Positions 10,671 through 20,605 of a DNA stretch of 21,213 nt are shown one piece after another; positions within the stretch are counted from its first letter, which is position 1; the number at the start of each line of letters is the position of its first letter. Under the pieces are notes generated by a model. It ran no database searches. It had not been told where the DNA came from and saw only the letters and a list, made by a program, of their open reading frames with translations. The stretch is from Isoetes engelmannii (Eukaryota > Streptophyta > Lycopodiopsida > Isoetales > Isoetaceae): assembly GCA_011763485.2 (NCBI GenBank), contig JAANSK020271158.1:1-21213 (forward strand). The letters are read 5' to 3'. Both the position numbers and the translations under genes were made by a program.

Positions 10671-11169
10671 AATAAGTTGCCCTTCATTCCTATCGTGTGC
10701 ATTGCCATATGGCTGACTCGAGTGCCACGTATCACTGCACCATGTATCACTCTAATTGCGCATGTTCGAGCTTGATTGACCTTTCATAAAATATTAAGTT
10801 AGAATGTTCTCCAAGGATAATTGAAGAAAAATAAAGCATTTCTTAAAACCTTTTGAGATGACATATTGGGTTCTATATCCATTGACCATTATTAACTTAC
10901 TCCTTGTACATTATTAAAATGCTTTTTCATTGACTGACTTTTTCCCTTTTTGTATGTAGTTGTTGGCATAAGATTTCAGGTACTTGAGGCACCAAATACT
11001 AGAAACTTGAACATTCGTAGCTAGCAACTATAGCAACTTGAACATCTGCACCAGAATGACCAAATAGCCATGAAACACTTTGTTTGTACATCCACTGTAG
11101 GAAGCTAGGACTAGGATACTAGCAGCATATGTTGTTTTGCATTAAATATGGTTGTCATATGTAAGAGCC
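10671..11169 (+). repeat. Left arm of a long inverted repeat flanking the ABCB gene
   Basis: This segment is the inverse of 20606-21075. Shared phrases run through the whole length, for example ttcattcctatcgtgtgcat, gacatattgggttctatatc, catttgtagctagcaactat-like text and ggttgtcatatgtaagagcc. By eye identity is about 85% with several small gaps. Similarity stops sharply at both edges. No coding sequence, TIR or LTR signature is visible in the arm itself, so it may be one copy of an unnamed dispersed repeat. Confidence 0.9.
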
Positions 11170-11730
11170 TTCTCTAGTTGTTTTGTCATTTTTTATGGCA
11201 TCAAAATCACTTCTTCTTCCATTGCTTATATATTTCCACTACTACAAAATCATTCATAGGAACATCTTTGCGCATAGTCAAAAAGAGATTCTAATACTAC
11301 GATACAAAATTGACTCGATGGATCATAAATTCAACAAAGTAGACTCATCAATAAATTATTTAATGCAAAAGGTACATAAGAAAAAGGACCACGAAAAAAA
11401 TAAACTTATGCCATTTAGGTTTATATAACACCAGGTGACACGGTGGGGTTCTTCAAAAAAACATCAATCAAATCACGAGCAAAATACAAAATCATCAATG
11501 CTTCCCAAACGACATAGTGAGGTACCGAAAGTGTCCTTTAAAGATATAAAAATCATTGTAAATATAGGTTGTCTCAAAGTAGTTTGATGGAGTATGCTCT
11601 AAATCACTACGATAATATAATAAAAAAGGTTGAATAGGGAGCATATGGTGTAGGGAGCATATGGTGATGTTGCTATTCAGGGAAGGGACAATTGATTGGT
11701 GATGAATATAGAGCTCAAATGACACTTGTT
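11170..11730. other. AT-rich upstream region of the ABCB gene
   Basis: No gene is evident. The 81-codon open frame at 11183-11428 lacks an ATG start and any domain. A 15-16 bp tandem duplication (agggagcatatggtg at 11636-11650 and again at 11652-11666) is the only small structure. The region is the probable distal promoter of the gene to the right. Confidence 0.5.
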
Positions 11731-11758
11731 ATTCTGAGAATATTCTTGAGAATATTCT
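11731..11758 (+). promoter_or_regulatory. Duplicated heat-shock-element-like dyads upstream of the TATA box
   Basis: Two perfect copies of the palindrome AGAATATTCT (11737-11746 and 11749-11758) match the nGAAnnTTCn core bound by heat shock factors. A further TTC precedes them at 11732-11734. They lie 8-35 bases upstream of the TATA box, a usual place for such sites. The spacing between the two dyads is not the ideal 5-bp phase, so binding is possible but not assured. Confidence 0.45.
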
Positions 11759-11765
11759 TGCGGAG

Positions 11766-11772
11766 TATAAAA
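11766..11772 (+). promoter_or_regulatory. TATA box of the ABCB gene
   Basis: TATAAAA lies 86 bases upstream of the start codon. With usual plant spacing, transcription would start near 11797-11805, giving a 5' leader of roughly 55-60 bases. A GA-repeat tract (11797-11812) lies at or just after this point, as is common in plant core promoters and leaders. Confidence 0.65.
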
Positions 11773-11796
11773 CCCTTGCATGTAAAAAATATAGGG

Positions 11797-11812
11797 AGAA
11801 AGAGAGAGAGAG
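11797..11812 (+). repeat. GA microsatellite in the presumed 5' leader
   Basis: A short gagaaagagagagaga tract lies between the TATA box and the ATG. GA/CT tracts are common near plant transcription starts and can bind GAGA-binding factors (BBR/BPC), but it may simply be a microsatellite. Confidence 0.6.
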
Positions 11813-11857
11813 CATTTTTCTAAGTCCACAAAAGGGAGCTCCAGAGCCACTTGAAAG

Positions 11858-14800
11858 ATGGTGAAGAGCAAGCAGAGCAAAGATGGTGGAAAATGTGTAG
11901 CATATTGGCGACTCTTCGGCTATGCGGATCGGTGGGATGCACTTCTCATAATAACAGGCACAGTGGGAGCCATTGTGAATGGCATGACCTTCCCAGCCAT
12001 GTTAGCAGGCAGGAGCCAACTGATCAATGATTTTAGTGGCCATTCTGGGCACTCGGCTCAACTGATGACCAAAGTAAACAAGGTTAGCCTTTGCTTCTAC
12101 TTTTTTTTTGCTTTTCTTTGTCCTTGTGGAATCCTGCATTACAATGTAGATAGATGCTGCTGAAATGCACAGGCTGAAGAAAGGCAGAGTTAAGTAGGTC
12201 CAGCATTGCATTGCATTGTTGATACTTTTTCTTCGTAGATCAGAACAAAGCTGCGAGTTAAGAGGGGGGTTAATCCCCCTCTTAATCAGCTGTTCAGCAG
12301 CAAAAATTAGTAACATGGCTGCCTGTTATCCTCTATATCACAGAGCTTTCATAATGACATGGATTTCTTGGATTAGAAAGCCTGCCTCAGCCTCTTAAAG
12401 ATCTGTCAAAAGACAGAGGCACCAAATCTGACGAAGAAAGAAATTGATCGTGTAATGATCAGACGAATAAAGCCTGCAGATCCGCCCCCAGCTCCACCTA
12501 AACGCCATCCTGCCTGCTGCTTCGCATCCCAGCCGCTCCTTTTAGGAGATCATAATGCCGTTGATCTTCTGCCTTGTGCAGATCTGGGGAGCTGAAGAAG
12601 GGAAAAAAAAAAGAGAGCTTTTTCCACGATGAAAAACGAGAAATAGCCATTTCCTCTGTCGCATCCAGGCGCTTCTTTTCAGGCGGCTCCTTTTGTGGTG
12701 GCCGTTTGATTTCCTTCCACGTCCTTCCTGAAGATATTATTTGCAGCCAATCTCGGACGCAAGTGCCGCAAATCTCGGACGCAACTGATTGCTACAAAGG
12801 AAAAGTTTTTTCCCACGTCCGACATGGAAATGGGCGTTTGCTATCAGCTAGGTTCTCCGCGGGTCGGCCTGGTTTCTTCCCTACAATCAGGGGTAGAAGG
12901 CCTTTCCCCTAACGGGAAAATCGTCTGGCCTGCTTTTAGCAGGTAATCGCAACTGATCTGATGGCCACGAATCTTCAAGAACGAAATCAAACAGTAAAAA
13001 ACCAAGAACAAACAGTAAAAACCCAAGTAGAACTGAAACGAAGGGCGAAAACGTGGAGACACTTGAAAAGAAATGCTGCCATGTGGTGGCAGCTTAGGGC
13101 GGTTTCCCATGGAACCTGAAACTTGAATGCTCCTGTGGAGCAAGGTTTATGAGTTCCCATGGATGGGCAGACCTGAAGAAATTTTTCTGAAGATCTAAGC
13201 CGGCTGCTGCATGAGAGAAAGCTATCAGCTGTTAGATGGAATCAAGGTCAATCCAGGTCTAAAACCTGAGCGGCAAGTAATCGAGATTGGATACTTTTTG
13301 TTCAGGTGGGAGACCTGAATCTGTCCCTCCAGACCTCCAGGTTTGAGGCTCATGGGAAACCCCCCTTACTCGGCCTGCGAGTTGAAGGCAGCCCAGACGT
13401 TTTTCGTTAATGTGGAAGGGAAATAGGGAATGCATTATGCTGTGGCAGGTCGACTGCGAGCGCCTGCAAGTCAATCGAAGTGCCATTAGGCACAACCGGT
13501 TGACCTGCCACAGCCGGAATGCATGAGCTATTTTTCTTCCACTATGTCAAGCAAAGAACCAGATTACCTACTGCAAGAAAATTATTTGAAGAAAATTACC
13601 TGTTGCAATTGAAGAATCTCACCGGATACAAGAATGCTTAGCTGATTTTCATTCTTGAATAGAATGATTGCGACGTGGCAATCCGGGATTGGCTGAAATG
13701 CAAGAATGCATAGCCACTTTGCTTGTGTGACGTGGAACGGAAATGGAGAGGGCACTGACTTGTAGAATCAGGTCGGTCAGGCGGAGGCTTGACTTGCCGG
13801 AAGGAACAGTAAAACATCATGCAACCTGAATGCTAGGTAACAGTGTGGGGTTAAATCGAGCAAAATGCTCGTAGAACAGGCAGAATCGAGGGTAGAACAC
13901 CGTAATCATCGGGTAAAAGAGAAAGAACGATGAAGTAAAAAAATTTGTCGCAAAAGACAAAATGTTGTTTAACATTTTTTAAAAGAACTGCTGCCACATC
14001 GCAAACGCCATTGGCTGCCGCACCAGAATTGATGTTATCTAGTACATTTACGTAACCAATTTTCATTCTTGATAAGAATGATCTAAGAATCGGCAGGAAT
14101 GCAACCCACTTACCTTGATGTGATGTGGATTGGCAAAGGGAACTGATTCCCAACGTGGCAGGGCTAGCTGGCTACCGCCAGCTGCCGATCTAGAATATGC
14201 ACCAACTTACCTTGACGCTAATGAACACGTCACATGCCACACAGTTCCTGGGTAGTGCTGGGAGAATCAAGGGAAACCAAGGCTCGAACTTAGTGGCCCA
14301 CCGAACTGGGAAAAATGCCTCCCCACGTTTGATATTACCGACTTTCCTAATTTTTTAAAGCCTACTTTCCAGATTTCTTTGTATTTTTTTGTAAAAATAG
14401 CCAGAAAATTGCCGATTTTTTTTTTTTATCTAATCGAATATTTTCAAGGATGGTCGGACTTTTCGGGGCGAAACCCCCTTGTATGCAAACCATGTGGAAA
14501 CTCAAAGTTTTATATACACTGGAAGCAATGCCGACGCGCGGAGGCGACACATGAGAATGTCACCTAAAGTAACATTTTTGTTACGTGAAAACCACTTACA
14601 TTACATTCTGAAGGAGAACGTTGGGTAAATGTGAGGAATATTGGGTAAATGTCAAAAAAAAATTGAATCTAAAATCTACTTTACATTCTTTAGAAGAATC
14701 AGTGCCACGTGTCAACAGGCAGAATATAATGTAAGTGGTTGTTACGTAATAGAAAATTGACATGAGGGAGCTTTCTGAAAGTTTTTGTAACATGAGCGAG

Positions 14801-17800
14801 CTTTATAGCCACAAAACCGCAAAACAGACTAGTGAGCCGCGTTAGCGGCGAGCCTAACTATTTGTTGCGAACTAATGAGCTCGTGCCATTTCCTTACCTT
14901 TTCATTACTTAAAGGTACAGAGGGCCCTCCAGATGCATTCATTCTCACAAAAAAATCAAGTGACCATCAACAAGACTATCACTACACTCTTTCAGTGGGT
15001 TTCTTGATCAAACCATTACCTATTATAATAATAGAATAGATTGCAATCAATGTCAAACTATTAATAGTAGAATAGATTGCAATGAATGTCGAACTTGACA
15101 TATTTTGAATCTTGTTATAAGGATCTCAAGTGTTGATCCCTTAAAGTGTGAAAATAAGAATTGTTTCCTAACGATCTTTACTATGTTATGTAACAGGATT
15201 CTCTATTCTTCATCTATGTCGCCCTTGTAGCGTTATCATCTTCATATGTTGGTAACATTTCTTATCAATGTTTTGTGGTCACGAGTTGTTTAAAATTGTC
15301 ATACATTGTGCACAATTCAAATAACCAGTAACAAAGTAATAAACCATGCCATTTATGCAGTTTCATTGATATTTATGTTAATAGGCACTCTAAGGAGAGA
15401 ATTGTATCACCTGGCATATATAACCTTAAACCAAATTGAGGACACTGTATTTCGCTTTTAACTACAAGTTCTCTACTTGTATATGTCAAGTTACATTTTC
15501 TTAGAAAAGTAGTTGTTAAAAAATATGCAGAAGTAAGCTGCTGGATGCTCAGTGGCGAGAGGCAAGCAGCAAAGATTCGCGCTAGGTATTTGAGAGCACT
15601 CTTGAGGCAGAATGTCGGCTTCTTTGATGCTGAAATTTCAACTGCGAATGTCATCGACAGCATATCCACTGACACATTATTGTTACAGGAGGCCATAAGC
15701 GAAAAGGTGAGAAACTTGGAATGTTCTCCTTCCATGAATGTTCTTGATCTTACTAGTTTGTGCATTTTTCTAATAGGCAGGGAATTTTATTAGAAATTTC
15801 ACCCAATTTTTGGGGGGGTTCCTAGTAGCATTCACTCAAACATGGAGGATGGCAGCAATCATGGTTCCATTTGCACCCTTGTTGATCATGCCTGGAGCCT
15901 TCTATGGCAAGACCATAACAGACTTTGAGTTCCAAAAGAGATCTGCTTACGATAGAGCCGGCAGTATTGCAAAACAAGCCATTTCTTCCATACGTACAGT
16001 CTACTCATTTGCCACAGAGAAGAATTTATTAAAGTCGTACTCAGCTTCATTAGACAGAACTGTCCAACTGGGTGTGAGACAAGGATTTGCAAAAGGTTTA
16101 GCCTTAGGGGCCAATGGGATCAGCTTTGCCCTTTGGGCCTTCATGGCATGGTATGGTTCAATTCTCGTTGGTCGTGGACAGGCAAATGGAGGGCAGATTA
16201 TCACAACTGGTGTGGCAGTTCTCACAGGAGGCAGGTAAACACAAAAAAAAGTTCATTCTGCAATAAGGATAAACTGCAGTTCTGTCTCATATCTTATGTA
16301 TTTATTTGGATAATCAACAGGGCATTGGGATATGCAATTTCTAACATTAAAGCATTCTCGGAAGGGCGCATTGCTGCATATAGCATATTCCAAATTATTG
16401 ATCGTGTTCCACCTATTGATGTTGATAACCTGGATGGAGAATGCCTTGATAAAGTGGAAGGCAGATTGACCCTGAATAACGTTAATTATTCTTATCCTTC
16501 CAGACCTGATATGGCTGTCCTGAAAGGCTTCAGTTTAGAAATTCCTGCAGGTAATGAAGTTTGCAATAATGATTTCAGTGCAGGTATTAATAAAAGGTAC
16601 AATGCAGGAAAAACAGTGGCCCTCGTAGGAAGCAGTGGTTCAGGAAAATCAACAGTAATTTCTCTGCTTGAAAGGTTCTACGATCCTTGTGCTGGAAATG
16701 TTCTACTAGATGGGGTGGATATAAAGGAGTTACAACTTAGATGGCTCAGGAAACAAATTGGCCTCGTCAGCCAAGAACCAGCATTATTTGCAACATCAAT
16801 CAAAGAAAACATTCTTTATGGAAAAGAAAATGCAAACATGAATGAAGTCATTAGTGCTGCCAAATCTGCAAATGCTCACAACTTCATTGCAGCATTTCCA
16901 AATGGATACGACACCCAAGTCAGTGCTCAGAAATTTGATATCTTGCTGTCCTAACCAATTGAACCCAGAGACATATGCATGTATCCTATTTTAAATAATT
17001 GAATTTTAACTTTATGACAGGTTGGAGAGCATGGCATCCAAATGTCAGGAGGGCAAAAGCAGAGAATTGCCATTGCAAGAGCAATGATTAAAAACCCTTC
17101 AATTCTTTTACTGGATGAAGCCACAAGTGCTCTTGATTCAGAATCTGAAACAGTGGTACAACAAGCGCTAGAAAATGCCAGCATTGGCCGAACTACAGTG
17201 GTTGTCGCACATAGGTTATCAACAGTACGTAATGCAGATACTATTGTTGTCATGCAGTCTGGAGAGATTACTGAAATGGGAACGCATGAAGAATTATTGG
17301 CTTTGGGTGGCGCATATGCTGCTCTTATTCATTTGCAAGAAGTGCATCAGGAATGCAAAATCCAACAGGAAGAAAATCAAGCTGGAGAACCTAGAAGAGC
17401 GCAAAAACTCGGTAATTATGAGGCTTGTATGAAGAGGAAACAGACGGTGGAACCGGAAGCAAAACACACTCCCAAGTCCACATTCTGGCGCCTATTAAAC
17501 CTCAACAGACCAGAATGGAAACAGGGAATGTTTGGCATTGCAGGAGCCATCGGCTTTGGACTTGTACATCCAGTCTATGCCTTCCTACTTGGAAACATGG
17601 TGTCGGTTTATTACTATACAAATGCTGGAGAGATGAAAGAAGGCATAAACGCATATGCACTCGTATTTATGTGTTTGACTGCAGGTTCATTTCTTGTCAA
17701 TGTAGTTCAGCATCATAACTTTGCGATTGTAGGTGAGCTTTTGACAAAAAGAGTTCGAGAAAAAATGCTTGCCAACATCCTCGGGTTTGAGGTTGGGTGG

Positions 17801-19346
17801 TTTGACCAGGATGAGCATACGACGGGAGCAATTTGTTCAAGATTATCGTCTGATGCAAATATGGTATTGACTTTACTACCCTAAATATTCTTCATAAGCT
17901 CATTTCATGCTGACCCATGAAATTTGTCTAGCAGGTCCGAGTCCTTATCAGCGATCGGATTTCCTTGCTCGTGCAAACAACTAGTGCAGTTTGTGTGAGC
18001 TTTGTCCTTGGACTTGTAGCTTCATGGAGAATGGGACTCATGATGATCGGCATACAGCCCTTATTTGTGTTTTGCTTCTATATTAAATTAGTATTTCTTA
18101 AGGGATTCACGGTTAAAGCAGCAAAAGCTCAACAAGAAGCTAGTCAAGTTGCCAGCGAAGCTGTTTCTCAACACCGGACAATCTCCGCATTTTCTTCCCA
18201 AAACAGAGTCCTTGCCCTCCTGAACACCAAACTGGAGATTTCAAAAGCAGATGCAAGGCGACGATCTCATATAGCTGGTTTAGGTCTTGGTATAGCTCAA
18301 TTTGTGCTCTATGCATCATGGGGATTGGAATTTTGGTATGGAGGTATGCTTGTCCATCAAGGAAAAGCCACTTTTGGAGAAGTCTTCACAACTTTCTTTG
18401 TGCTTGTAAGCACAGGCCGTGTTCTTGCAGAGGCTGGCAGCTTAACACCAGACTTGGCAAAAGGGGCACAAGCTATTGATTCTGTTTTCGATATCCTTGA
18501 TAGACAGACGCAAATAGATTCAGATGACAATGGTGGTGAGAGGCCAGGAAAAATAAAGGGTGATATTGAGCTGTCTAATGTGTACTTCTATTATCCTGCA
18601 CGTCCAGAAGTTATGGTATTCAGAGGATTCAATCTTACTGTTAATGCAGGACAAACTGTCGCTCTTGTAGGACAAAGTGGATCAGGAAAATCAACCATCA
18701 TTGGCCTTGTAGAACGATTTTATGATCCAGTAGAAGGACAAGTGAGGATTGACGGGAAGAATTTAAAAGGCATACATTTACAGTCCTTAAGAAAGCAAAT
18801 CGGTCTTGTTAGCCAAGAACCCATACTCTTTGCATTATCAATAAGGGAGAACATTGCATATGGACAGGACAATCCAACAGAAGCAGAGATTATGGCAGCT
18901 GCAAGTGCTGCCAATGCACATACGTTTATTAGGTATTTTTTCTAGATTAATGGAAACTTGGATTTGTAAAACATAAATTGATGCTCCTTTTCTGCAGTTC
19001 TTTACCTGACGGTTACAATACCTTTGCCGGAGAACGCGGTGTTCAGCTTTCTGGTGGCCAGAAACAACGTATTGCAATTGCTAGGGCAATTTTGAAAGAC
19101 CCTTCTATTTTACTCCTTGATGAAGCCACCAGTGCACTTGATGTGGAATCCGAACGCCTTGTGCAGGAGGCACTTGATCAGTTGATGATTGGAAGGACAA
19201 CTATTGTTGTTGCTCATAGATTGTCAACAATTCAAAACTGTAACCTAATAGCTGTGATTCAAGATGGAGCCATTCTGGAACAAGGGACACACCAGGAGTT
19301 GCTTAGGAAAAGGGAAGCTTATTTCTATCTTGTAAACCTGCAATGA
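11858..19346 (+). CDS. ABCB15-like: ABC transporter B family, full-size P-glycoprotein/MDR (ABCB15-like)
   Basis: An ATP-driven membrane exporter of the ABCB class, laid out TMD1-NBD1-TMD2-NBD2, expected in the plasma membrane. Proposed exons: 11858-12082, 15197-15251, 15531-15706, 15777-16234, 16321-16550, 16608-16918, 17021-17863, 17935-18932 and 18998-19346. All junctions are GT-AG, all phases agree, and the total is 3,645 nt or 1,214 residues, close to the roughly 1,240 of Arabidopsis ABCB15. NBD1 has Walker A GSSGSGKS (389-396), Q-loop Q437, signature MSGGQ (493-497), Walker B ILLLDE with E518 and H-loop H549. NBD2 has GQSGSGKS (1012-1019), Q1060, LSGGQ (1116-1120), E1141 and H1172. The phrase RPEWKQ after the linker and LVQTTSAV in TMD2 point to the ABCB15/16/17/18/22 clade. 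The ATG has a good context (A at -3, G at +4). Substrate cannot be read from sequence; relatives carry alkaloids, auxin-like and other amphipathic compounds. It looks intact. Confidence 0.93.
12258..12285. repeat. Perfect hairpin in intron 1
   Basis: An 11-bp stem (TTAAGAGGGGG with its inverse CCCCCTCTTAA) with a six-base loop. The G-run/C-run pairing makes it a stable hairpin in either DNA or RNA. It lies about 180 bases after the exon 1 donor. No function is known to me. Confidence 0.7.
13430..13524. repeat. Inverted repeat with 22-23 bp arms in intron 1
   Basis: The left arm (13430-13451) and right arm (13502-13524) share ATGCATT, a short mismatch, then a perfect 13-bp GCTGTGGCAGGTC. The 50-base spacer is GC-rich. 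The whole unit could fold as a hairpin in the intron transcript, or be a very small foldback element. No target duplication is clear. Confidence 0.65.
13641..14160 (+). repeat. Diverged direct repeat in intron 1
   Basis: Block A (about 13641-13765) and block B (about 14055-14160) share, in order, ttttcattcttga, agaatgat, a caagaatgca/caggaatgca phrase, a ccacttaccttg-like phrase, gtgacgtgg-like text and aaagggaactga-like text. A shorter third echo (accaacttaccttgacg) occurs near 14200. Block B holds the perfect palindrome CATTCTT/AAGAATG. These may be remnants of one duplicated transposon unit; family unknown. Confidence 0.55.
14581..14749. mobile_element. MITE-like inverted-repeat unit in intron 1
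   Basis: Arms of 29 bp at 14581-14609 and 14721-14749 match at about 26 positions (core AACCACTTACATTA). The spacer is 111 bp, AT-rich and without coding sequence. GTTACGT occurs in direct order at both edges (14580-14586 and 14741-14747). It could be a target duplication or part of the inverted ends, since TTACGTAA is itself palindromic. Size and structure fit a MITE; the superfamily is unresolved. Confidence 0.7.
15197..15251 (+). other. Small exon 2 (55 nt) of the ABCB gene
   Basis: Exons 1 and 3 are out of phase (phase 0 against phase 1) and lack the end of the first extracellular loop region and the start of TM2. The segment after taacag at 15191-15196 reads [18 protein letters not shown] plus one base, then gtaaca. 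Joined to exon 3 it continues [12 protein letters not shown], just as in other ABCBs (family consensus of the type F-x-Y-x-A-x-x-S-x-x-E-V-x-C-W-M). This restores phase and length. It is easily missed by gene finders because it is tiny and follows a 3.1-kb intron. Confidence 0.88.
16551..16607 (+). other. 57-nt in-frame GT-AG intron just before Walker A (exitron-like)
   Basis: The reading frame stays open through this piece, which would add 19 residues between IPAG and KTVALVG. Every ABCB has these two phrases joined directly. The piece starts gtaatg and ends atgcag, so I treat it as an intron. At 57 nt it is a multiple of three and stop-free, so its retention would give a 1,233-residue protein. 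The word TGCAGG occurs three times (near 16546, 16579 and 16603), giving alternative splice choices. Other introns of this gene are also short (65, 70, 71 and 86 nt). Confidence 0.75.
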
Positions 19347-19421
19347 GTAATAATAGAAATGCTACTAGGCGAAACAGTATACTAGAGTTTCACGCAATAT
19401 ATAGTTTCATGTTCTTAAACA

Positions 19422-19427
19422 AATAAA
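19422..19427 (+). terminator. Polyadenylation signal of the ABCB gene
   Basis: AATAAA lies 76 bases after the TGA stop, in an AT-rich 3' region, and is the most likely near-upstream element for 3' end formation. A second possible signal (aataaa within attaaaataaagtt) lies near 19470. Confidence 0.6.
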
Positions 19428-19875
19428 AATTGCATAAACAAGTCTAGGCTATCAGGAGAACGAATTAAAATAAAGTTTTGTGCAAGCTATCGTGCACAAA
19501 TCCTCCCAGGAAACTCTAAATGCGTTTTTGAGATGGACGAGGGAGAGAGAAAACAAACCTCCTTGTGGTAGTGGGCCTGAGTTCCTGAGCCACATATTCA
19601 TGTTTGAACGAACCCTAATCGGAACACCAGAATATCATTATGGATTTACCTAAACGTCGGCGTCGGCTGAATGGGTGGACTTTGTGAGGAATTCTAATTT
19701 CTAATGCGTGACCCTTGTAGGTTAGAATGGCAAGCCCATGTGTAATGCACATTACTATTCTTATGCTACATCAACATGGTCACTCGCATGGGCCGTTTTT
19801 TCTAGTATGCATAAAGAAGTTGCAGATCTACTAATATATGCATCTCAACTAGAAGTTCCTTGGAGATCTTAAGTG
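19428..19875. other. Intergenic, no gene seen
   Basis: Downstream flank of the ABCB gene, AT-rich to mixed composition. I see no open frame with a recognisable product and no terminal-repeat structure before the MITE. Confidence 0.5.
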
Positions 19876-19878
19876 TTA

Positions 19879-20031
19879 GGGACGCCTCACATGTGAAAAT
19901 AACATCATTCACATGAATTAGTTTTTAGACGGACGGCAAGCCGTCCATCGAACTACTGGAGCAGTTCCGGCCTGAGCGGCACACTGGCTTGACGTTTTGG
20001 AGCCGCTTGACGTCCACATGTGAGGCGTCCC
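19879..20031. mobile_element. Tourist/Harbinger-type MITE, 153 bp
   Basis: Perfect 17-bp terminal inverted repeats GGGACGCCTCACATGTG (19879-19895; inverse at 20015-20031) are flanked on both sides by TTA (19876-19878 and 20032-20034). A 3-bp TTA/TAA target duplication with ends starting GGG is typical of PIF/Harbinger elements and their Tourist MITEs. A central palindrome (GGACGGC/GCCGTCC, 19931-19946) adds fold-back potential. It has no coding capacity. The perfect ends suggest a fairly recent insertion. Confidence 0.88.
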
Positions 20032-20034
20032 TTA

Positions 20035-20605
20035 GCCGTTGGAGTTTTTAGGCATAATGTGGCATTTATAGCCCGTTTACCATGATAAATACTTCGGTAA
20101 CATGTTAATAAACAGGCTGATGGTTAGGTTAGGAAACTTGTAATCTAGTCTTACACGTTCTTATTAAATGAACTTCAGACAATTTACAATGTCAGTGAGT
20201 TATAATAGTGCAAAATACAATTTGCACTTAGTCTTGAGGTAGATCAAAGGGGCAAAATCAACGAATATAAACACAATTTTACAAATTTAGGTAGCATCAG
20301 GCATCTACATAATTTACAAATGCACAAAAGTTAACAAAATTCCATATATTTATTCATGATCGGTGAATAAAATAAGCAACTTATTACTCCATGTTGTCCT
20401 TCTGTTAAGCGGACTATGAGAAGTTAATTCCTTCATAGGGTTGTTGGTTCCTATACAACAGCACCAAAAAGATAATCGATGATCCAAAATGCAGCAAGGA
20501 CTTCTGAAAGGCTGACTAGAGAAAGGCTAAGGAGGGATACCTAAATCAAACCTTGGATACATCTCCTAGCTATATCCTGCACAACAATTGATGTATCACT
20601 GGTTG
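20035..20605. other. Intergenic, no gene seen
   Basis: AT-rich sequence between the MITE and the right arm of the long inverted repeat. No recognisable coding frame or repeat end was found. Confidence 0.5.

Larger units (their letters stand above)
12083..15196 (+). other. Intron 1 of the ABCB gene (3,114 nt), repeat-bearing
   Basis: Starts gttagc after AAG and ends taacag. It is far longer than the other introns (57-279 nt). Its middle part is richer in GC and in CpG than its edges and carries several repeat structures listed separately, so it has probably grown by transposon insertion. The small open frames inside it show no domain. Confidence 0.85.

Noticed and set aside
11183-11428. Lys-rich 81-codon frame upstream of the gene
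   Set aside because: No ATG start, AT-rich composition and no family resemblance.
12083-12163. Exon 1 frame continues as VSLCFYF, which faintly resembles the next stretch of ABCB proteins
   Set aside because: The similarity lasts only a few residues and turns into poly-Phe from a T-run. The AAG/gttagc donor and the hidden exon at 15197 give a far better match and the right phase.
12844-13143. 99-codon - strand open frame in intron 1
   Set aside because: It has no recognisable domain and lies in repeat-like intron sequence; open by chance.
15373-15765. 130-codon open frame on the - strand over exon 3
   Set aside because: It is the antisense shadow of the ABCB exon and its flanking introns and shows no domain of its own.
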